From assembly GCA_946411505.1 (NCBI GenBank), contig CAMKEG010000003.1:124001-188000 (forward strand): a stretch of DNA of 64,000 nt. The letters are read 5' to 3'. Positions within the stretch are counted from its first letter, which is position 1. Each line of letters starts with the position of its first letter. The DNA comes from an uncultured Treponema sp. (lineage in GTDB: Bacteria; Spirochaetota; Spirochaetia; Treponematales; Treponemataceae). The position numbers and the translations under genes were made by a program. Below are positions 58,830 to 64,000 of this stretch, one piece after another. The notes beneath the pieces are model-generated. The model was given only the letters and a program-made list of their open reading frames with translations. It ran no database searches and was not told the origin of the DNA.

Positions 58830-61718
58830 CTAGTAGCTTGTCCTGCAAAGGGCCTTGTAGTCGCAGGCCGCGCAATCCTTGTGGCGCTTGACTTCGCTGA
58901 GCGAGAAAGTTTTTTTGTCCAAAGATTCTTTCATAAAAAGGATTCTTCGCTTCAGGCTTTCTATGGCCGGCTCAAAATCTTCTCTTGGAACGGCGCCTGA
59001 CCTAGCCGTCGCGTCTTCATAAATCACTTGGCTTTCCTTGTAGTTTTTTATCGTCACAAAGCTTGCGCGCGAAACTTTGTCTTTCGGCTCGGGCTTGTTC
59101 TTTTCCCACAAGAAGACGTAGGCGGCCATTTGGCAGTCGTCCAATTCCTTTGGGCTTCCGTCTGGATTTGTCTCCTGCTTTTTAAGCGTCAGGTCGCCCT
59201 TTGGAACGGCGAAGCTTGTGTTCTTGTAATCGATTATCGCGACTTGTCCGTCGGGCGAGCGAAGGACCAAGTCCATCCTTCCTTGCAAAATCGGCGGAAT
59301 GTCAACGTCATTTCCTTCCCCCCATTCCGACTCCTCCACCGACCAGCCGCCAAAATTTTCCTTTTTGCAAAATTCGCGCAAGAATTTTATCACCGCCCGC
59401 GCGAAAATTTTGTTTTGGCTTTTCAAGGCTTCTTTCACCAAGGCGCTTTTTTTGTACGACTTCGCTTCCTTGAACGCTTCCTCCGCTTGGCTTTCCAAAA
59501 ACGGCGCGAGAATTTCCTCTTCGTAATTTTCGTTTCCGTCAAGGGCGACTTTGCCGCTTTCCTCCGATGAAAAAGGCAGCGGCCGCTTTTCGTTTTTCAG
59601 CTTCTTGAAATATAATTCCAAAATTTTGTGGTTCACGCTGCCTTGGTCGTAGCTTTCAAAAAGGTCGGTGTCAAGTGAAAATTCGTTGACGCGCAAAAGG
59701 TCTTTGAAAATCCATTTTCTTGGGCAAGGAAAAAAGTTCTTCAAGTCGCTTGGCGTTATGTGGGTCGCGTCGGCCTTTTTGTCGTTTTTCGCGCGGCCAA
59801 TTTTTGTCTTGCCGTCAATCACGGCGGCAAGAAATTCTTTCTTTTGCGTTTGCGCGGCAAGGGAGTCAAAGCCTTCCTTGGCCTTGTTCTTGGCGAAGTA
59901 ACTTTCAAAAGAGTCTTTTTGCCATTGGGCCAGCTCTGTCGGAAGCGTTTGCCTCTTGTCCAAAAAAACTTTTTCATTTTTCACAAAATCGGACTTGTCG
60001 ATTTCTGGATTGGCGCCGACTGGATTTTGCTGAACGTCGAGCGCCGAATGCGCGACGGCAAAGCCGTCAAGCGCCTCTTGCGCCACGCTAAAGACGCAAT
60101 TGGAGTTTATCGCGTAAGACTTTATGTAGGCTTCGGAATGGTCTTCTTCCTTTCCTTCAAGCAAGAGGGCGCGCTCTTTGGAAGACAAAAAGGCCAGGGG
60201 AGTTTTTTCAACTGTGATTTTGTCTTGGCTCGCGTTTATCACAAACTGTTTTTTAAATCTGGCCAAGGCGCTCACCTTGTAGTCAAAGATTGAGACCCCT
60301 CGCTTTTTGCTTTGCTTTTGATACTGGGTGTTCTCAAGCTCGTTAAGGAAAAATGAAAAATTGTTGGAGCGGCCTTTTGCAAGCTCGGGAAACTTTTCCT
60401 CAAGCTCCGCCAGCTCGTCCATCAACGAAACTGACCGGCTTAGAATGTTGTTGGCGTCGTCGGAAATTTCTTCCTTTGGCAAAATGAAGTCCTTTTCAAA
60501 TTTTGTCCAGCCTTCTTTTATTTCCTTAAAAGATTTGGCGCCCGCAATTTTTTTCGCGGCCTTTTTTAGTTCGGCGTAAAATTTTTGGGCGTTCAAAAAT
60601 TCGGGCGAGTCCTTGTCCTTCCTTACGCCTTCCTCCAAATCCAAAAGCCAGGGGTCTACAAGACTTCCGTTTTCGTCCGTGTATTGGACAAGGCATTTTG
60701 ACTCTTTTCCAAGGCGGACAAGCATTTCAAGTTCGCGCGGGTTTTTCCACGGAATGTTGGAGTCAAGGACAAGGGCCCTCACGCTTTGGTATGAAAAATT
60801 GTTGGAGGCGCAGTCTTGAATTTTTCTGAAAATTCTTCCCGCGCCGCTTTTTCCCAGCTTGTTTCCTGACCTTGTCACAAAAGGAATTTGGTAGAGCGCC
60901 AGTTCCCGCTCGACGTAAGGCCTTAAATTTTCTATGTCAGGAACGCAAAGCGCGATGTCGTTCCAGTCGCTTCCCCGCGCGCTTTCGTCCAAAATTCTAA
61001 GCGCGGCCATCCTTAGTTCCAGCCGCAGCGAAGACCAATAGTCCGCCTTGGCCGGTTCCAGCCCTTGGGGAATGCGGACCAAGAGAGCCTTGCCGTCCTT
61101 TTGCGCTTGCTCCAAAATTTCCTTGTATTCGTCAAAGTCGTCCAAAAGTTCCGGAAAAAAGACTATGTAAATTTTATCGTTGTCCGCGGCAAAGCTGGAC
61201 TTTTGCCAAGCCGGCTCGAACAATTTTTTTTCCTTTAGGAACTTTGAGTATTCGTCGTAAAGCTTTAGGAAGTCCCGGTTTTCGTCGTTGTTCCGCTCGC
61301 CGACAAAGCGGCCGTCCCGCATGAATTTTTGCGCCAAGACTCTCCAGCGGCCAAGCGAGGGCAAGAGGCTTGAAAGCCAATCCGTGAACGAGAGCGCGTT
61401 TTCCTTGTAGTCGGAATTAATCAGGCGCTCAAAAATTTTCTCCCCGTTTTTTATTCGTTCAAGCAGGCCGCGCGCGAAAAGCTTTCTTAGCAGGGAGGGA
61501 ATCGCCTCCAGGCCTTCCTCCTGAATTTTCAGGCTTTGGCCCTTGAATGCGTCCCAAGCCAAGAAGCGCTCTTGCGCCAACGACGCGGGCCAGCCGTCCT
61601 TTCCGTCTTGGCGGACGATGAAGTCTGTCCAAGAGCTTGCGGCCACGTCCGTATTAAAAACGAATACTGTTTTTTTGTTGAGGATGTTTTCTTTGAGAGT
61701 TTTTTCAATTACGTTCAC
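58830..61718 (-). CDS. addB: AddB-type exonuclease subunit with Fe-S nuclease domain
   Basis: A 962-residue partner of AddA. The N-terminal half is a divergent inactive helicase-like region; the C-terminal nuclease (from about residue 665) has FPCPRKWIFKDL, QGRMDLVLRS, AIIDYKNTSF, CQMAAYVFL and a terminal CAACDYKALC, so four Cys can bind the Fe-S cluster known from AddB. The start is a GTG at 61718; the promoter (61753-61725) ends 6 nt before it and there is no ribosome site, so translation may begin on a leaderless GTG. Divergent from the GGDEF-EAL gene at 61848. Confidence 0.87.
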   Translation of the reverse strand: MNVIEKTLKENILNKKTVFVFNTDVAASSWTDFIVRQDGKDGWPASLAQERFLAWDAFKGQSLKIQEEGLEAIPSLLRKLFARGLLERIKNGEKIFERLINSDYKENALSFTDWLSSLLPSLGRWRVLAQKFMRDGRFVGERNNDENRDFLKLYDEYSKFLKEKKLFEPAWQKSSFAADNDKIYIVFFPELLDDFDEYKEILEQAQKDGKALLVRIPQGLEPAKADYWSSLRLELRMAALRILDESARGSDWNDIALCVPDIENLRPYVERELALYQIPFVTRSGNKLGKSGAGRIFRKIQDCASNNFSYQSVRALVLDSNIPWKNPRELEMLVRLGKESKCLVQYTDENGSLVDPWLLDLEEGVRKDKDSPEFLNAQKFYAELKKAAKKIAGAKSFKEIKEGWTKFEKDFILPKEEISDDANNILSRSVSLMDELAELEEKFPELAKGRSNNFSFFLNELENTQYQKQSKKRGVSIFDYKVSALARFKKQFVINASQDKITVEKTPLAFLSSKERALLLEGKEEDHSEAYIKSYAINSNCVFSVAQEALDGFAVAHSALDVQQNPVGANPEIDKSDFVKNEKVFLDKRQTLPTELAQWQKDSFESYFAKNKAKEGFDSLAAQTQKKEFLAAVIDGKTKIGRAKNDKKADATHITPSDLKNFFPCPRKWIFKDLLRVNEFSLDTDLFESYDQGSVNHKILELYFKKLKNEKRPLPFSSEESGKVALDGNENYEEEILAPFLESQAEEAFKEAKSYKKSALVKEALKSQNKIFARAVIKFLREFCKKENFGGWSVEESEWGEGNDVDIPPILQGRMDLVLRSPDGQVAIIDYKNTSFAVPKGDLTLKKQETNPDGSPKELDDCQMAAYVFLWEKNKPEPKDKVSRASFVTIKNYKESQVIYEDATARSGAVPREDFEPAIESLKRRILFMKESLDKKTFSLSEVKRHKDCAACDYKALCRTSY

Positions 61719-61724
61719 GCTTTT

Positions 61725-61753
61725 ATAATAGCGCGCTTGAGGCGTTTTTCCAA
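61725..61753 (-). promoter_or_regulatory. addBA promoter
   Basis: Minus-strand TTGGAA, 17-nt spacer, TATTAT, then 6 nt to the GTG. Confidence 0.55.
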
Positions 61754-61847
61754 GAAAAAAATGCCTTGCCTTTTGCTTTCCATATTAAATGTAAATTCTT
61801 CTTGCGGAATTTTAACAGATATGTTATTATAATTTTTAAGGAAAAAA

Positions 61848-64000
61848 ATGAACCCAATTAACGGCAAGTCCAGGCAGAACGGCGTCTCAATGAGCAGGCT
61901 TTCGATGCGAAGGCGCTCCATAATAATATTTTCCATGTCGGTGACTTTCTTGGTCGCTTTTTTTTCCGTTTTTATTTTTAGGGCCACTTCAAATAACGTT
62001 CAGGGATTTTACAGGGAAGCCAGCTTGTACGCGGTAAAGGCCAACGCCGCGTTTTTGGAAAATAGGCTTGACTCCTACTTGGAAGACTTGAAGCGCATAT
62101 CTGAAATGCCATTGATGAATGAAAGGAATCTGGCCAAGCTGAACCAAACTCTTGCCATAATCGAGGACATGGAGCGGCCGCCTTACGTCTTTGGGCTTTA
62201 CTTTGCGGACGAGAGCGGAGACTTCTATGTAAAGAACGGCCGCAAGCTTAACTTTAGGAGCGACCCTTTTTTTGACGCCTTTTATTCAGGCAAGGCTAAA
62301 GTCGGAATCTCCCGCGAAACGCAAAATCATTACATGAACAAGGCCGCCTTCACTGTCGCGCGCGCGGTGGAAAACGGCGACGGAAAGCTGCGCGGAGTCC
62401 TTTTTTACACCGTTGACTTGAACGCGATAAAAAATCCTGTTTCCAGCATGCCTTTCGCAAAAAATTCCTCGGACTTTGTCATGGACGATTTGGGGAACTT
62501 TTTGATTGAGCCTGCCTTTGACAGCGTCATAAAGGCTCGGAATGACGACATTGAGAAAATGCCGCAAAAGGACAAGGCCGCCTTGTTCACATTTCTTGAC
62601 GCCTTGGAAGAAAAGGATTCCGGCTCCTTGGTCTTGAGCACCATAATGATGGGAACTGAATACATCGCCTTTTCGCGCGTCAAGGACACAAATTGGATTA
62701 TCGGACTTGTGGAAAGCGAGTCCACCTCATACAGAAATTATATGCGGACAAGCGCGCGGCTAATCGGCTTCTTTGTCCTCTTTGCCTTGTTGGTCATTTT
62801 CCTGTTCGCTTTTGTGACTCTTTCAGGCTCGCGCGGAAAGTCTTCCCACCGCCTGACCTTGCAGCAGGAGAATGACTTTGACGAACTGACCGGCTTGTGG
62901 ACGGAGTCACGCTTTGAAGAGGAATGCGAGCGGCTCCTAAAGCGCAATCCAAACAAAAACTTTATGCTCTTTGGAATCGACATTCGCGGCTTTAGGATTG
63001 TTCAGCAGACGGAGGGCGTGGGGGCCGCCAACGAGCAGCTTATGGCCTTGTCAAAGCGTTTGGGGCAAATCGCGATGCAGCAAAACGGAATCGCCGCGCG
63101 CGGAGCCATCGACCACTTGTACTTGATGTATCCGCTCAAGGACGGCCAAAGCAAGGACTCGGCGCTTGCCGAATTCGATTCCTTCCTCTACGACGGAAAC
63201 TATTTTCCGGGCCGCGCCGGCGAAAGAATTCCTACAAAGACCGGAATTGTTTTTGCCGGAAAGGATTATGAAAAGGACAGCGTCCAAAACTTGATTGGAA
63301 AGACAAGCTACGCCAAGCACATCATTCAGGACAACTTGCTGCAAAATTATTCCGTCTATGACAAGAACATGGAAACGCGAATCATCAAGGACAAAAAAAT
63401 TGAGCGCTACATTCCAATCGCCTTTTCGCACAAGGAATTTTACGTCGTATACCAACCCAAGGTCAATTTGACCAACGGAAAAATAATCGGCGCGGAGGCG
63501 CTTGTCCGCTGGAAGTCTCCTGAGCTTGGCGAGTGCATGCCCGACGAGTTCATCACGCTCTTTGAAAGGAACGGTTACATCACCCGCCTTGACTTTTATG
63601 TATACCAAATGGTCTTTGAATTCTTGGACGCCCGCGTCAGGGCCGGGCTTTCCATGGTTCCTGTTTCGGTCAATATGTCGCGCTTCCATTTGGGCGACGA
63701 TTCCTTTGTGCAAAAGTTTTGGGAGCTTTTCAGCAAGTACAACATTCCGCCGCAGTTGATAGAGGTTGAAATTGTGGAGCGTTCGGTTGGCGAAGGCGAC
63801 AACCGCTTGCTCGAAGTGACGAAGCAGTTGCATGAAAAGAAATTCCGCGTGGCCATCGACGATTTTGGAAACGGAGAGTCTTCGCTCAACATCATTTCGG
63901 AAATCCCCGCCGACGTGTTGAAGCTTGACCAAAAGTTTATGAGGATTGACAAGGACGGAAAAATTCCCAACGCGGACGAATACAAAATCGTCGCCAAAAT
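61848..64000 (+). CDS. dCache-type sensor with degenerate GGDEF and EAL domain, partial at right edge
   Basis: Translating from the ATG at 61848 (after AAGGAAA) gives an open frame to the window end (717 codons). It has a short basic start, a membrane helix (about 26-46), an extracytoplasmic double-Cache-like sensor (about 50-295: PYVFGLYFADESGDFYV, GVLFYTVDLNAI, VMDDLGNFLIEP), a second helix (about 303-325), a GGDEF domain whose active site has decayed (GAIDHL), and an EAL domain with GAEALVRW, VSVNMSRF, VEIVERS, IDDFGNGESSL and VLKLD. The last EAL residues lie outside the window. Likely a c-di-GMP phosphodiesterase sensing an external ligand. Confidence 0.88.
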   Translation, partial: MNPINGKSRQNGVSMSRLSMRRRSIIIFSMSVTFLVAFFSVFIFRATSNNVQGFYREASLYAVKANAAFLENRLDSYLEDLKRISEMPLMNERNLAKLNQTLAIIEDMERPPYVFGLYFADESGDFYVKNGRKLNFRSDPFFDAFYSGKAKVGISRETQNHYMNKAAFTVARAVENGDGKLRGVLFYTVDLNAIKNPVSSMPFAKNSSDFVMDDLGNFLIEPAFDSVIKARNDDIEKMPQKDKAALFTFLDALEEKDSGSLVLSTIMMGTEYIAFSRVKDTNWIIGLVESESTSYRNYMRTSARLIGFFVLFALLVIFLFAFVTLSGSRGKSSHRLTLQQENDFDELTGLWTESRFEEECERLLKRNPNKNFMLFGIDIRGFRIVQQTEGVGAANEQLMALSKRLGQIAMQQNGIAARGAIDHLYLMYPLKDGQSKDSALAEFDSFLYDGNYFPGRAGERIPTKTGIVFAGKDYEKDSVQNLIGKTSYAKHIIQDNLLQNYSVYDKNMETRIIKDKKIERYIPIAFSHKEFYVVYQPKVNLTNGKIIGAEALVRWKSPELGECMPDEFITLFERNGYITRLDFYVYQMVFEFLDARVRAGLSMVPVSVNMSRFHLGDDSFVQKFWELFSKYNIPPQLIEVEIVERSVGEGDNRLLEVTKQLHEKKFRVAIDDFGNGESSLNIISEIPADVLKLDQKFMRIDKDGKIPNADEYKIVAK

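Overview
The window reads as chromosomal DNA of a spirochaete, most likely a gut or rumen type Treponema, at roughly 50% GC. Supporting signs are an alanyl-tRNA synthetase that ends after the editing domain (a short form known from spirochaetes), a CarD regulator beside ispD, a type III glutamine synthetase, several membrane sensors with GGDEF/EAL or cyclase-like output domains, and many lipoproteins and secreted proteins. No rRNA, tRNA, CRISPR array, transposase or phage gene was found. Species cannot be named from sequence alone.

Layout. 0-2.1 kb (minus): ispD (runs off the left edge), carD and a decayed Castor/Pollux-like ion channel gene. 2.2-4.1 kb (plus): secreted alpha-amylase and groES. 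4.2-9.5 kb (minus): surA-like/nusB/TPR-lipoprotein operon, then alaS. 9.7-12.4 kb (plus): two exported proteins. 12.5-18.2 kb: ftsH, divergent from GtrA-like, clpP-like, a UPF0158-GNAT fusion, an RRM protein and an MBL hydrolase. 18.4-22.9 kb (plus): a sugar ABC importer without its ATPase, then an SDR dehydrogenase. 23-27.6 kb (minus): two tandem 7TM-GGDEF-EAL proteins. 27.8-32.2 kb: glnN behind a leader terminator, purD and a DUF554 protein. 32.3-41.3 kb (minus): an accessory block of secreted or lipoprotein genes of unknown function plus a DUF4143-type ATPase. 41.5-48.4 kb (plus): a membrane protein, an InlB-repeat/DUF6273 lipoprotein, gpmI and mnmG. 48.4-61.7 kb (minus): add, pepF, two 7TM pseudo-cyclase sensors, addA and addB. 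61.8-64 kb (plus): a third GGDEF-EAL sensor, cut by the right edge.

The strongest unexplained signals are not protein-coding. (1) Many first genes of transcription units have a clear -35/17/-10 promoter whose predicted start lies at or within a few bases of the start codon, which points to widespread leaderless mRNAs. (2) A 76-bp two-hairpin element starts at the stop codon of two unrelated genes, with compensatory changes in one stem. (3) In the accessory block a ~58-bp leader/promoter cassette is repeated between successive genes, and signal-peptide DNA is shared. (4) The DUF4143 ATPase promoter sits between two identical 14-bp palindromes. (5) glnN has a strong intrinsic terminator in its leader. 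(6) A 149-bp foldback element and a 77-80-bp tandem repeat lie between genes.

Functionally the window combines polysaccharide and sugar use (amylase, ABC importer, SDR), nitrogen and purine metabolism (glnN, purD, add), glycolysis (gpmI), protein and envelope quality control (groES, SurA-like, FtsH, ClpP-like, PepF), DNA repair (AddAB), c-di-GMP signalling that looks biased to breakdown (all three GGDEF motifs are degenerate while EAL residues are kept), and a large exported-protein repertoire.
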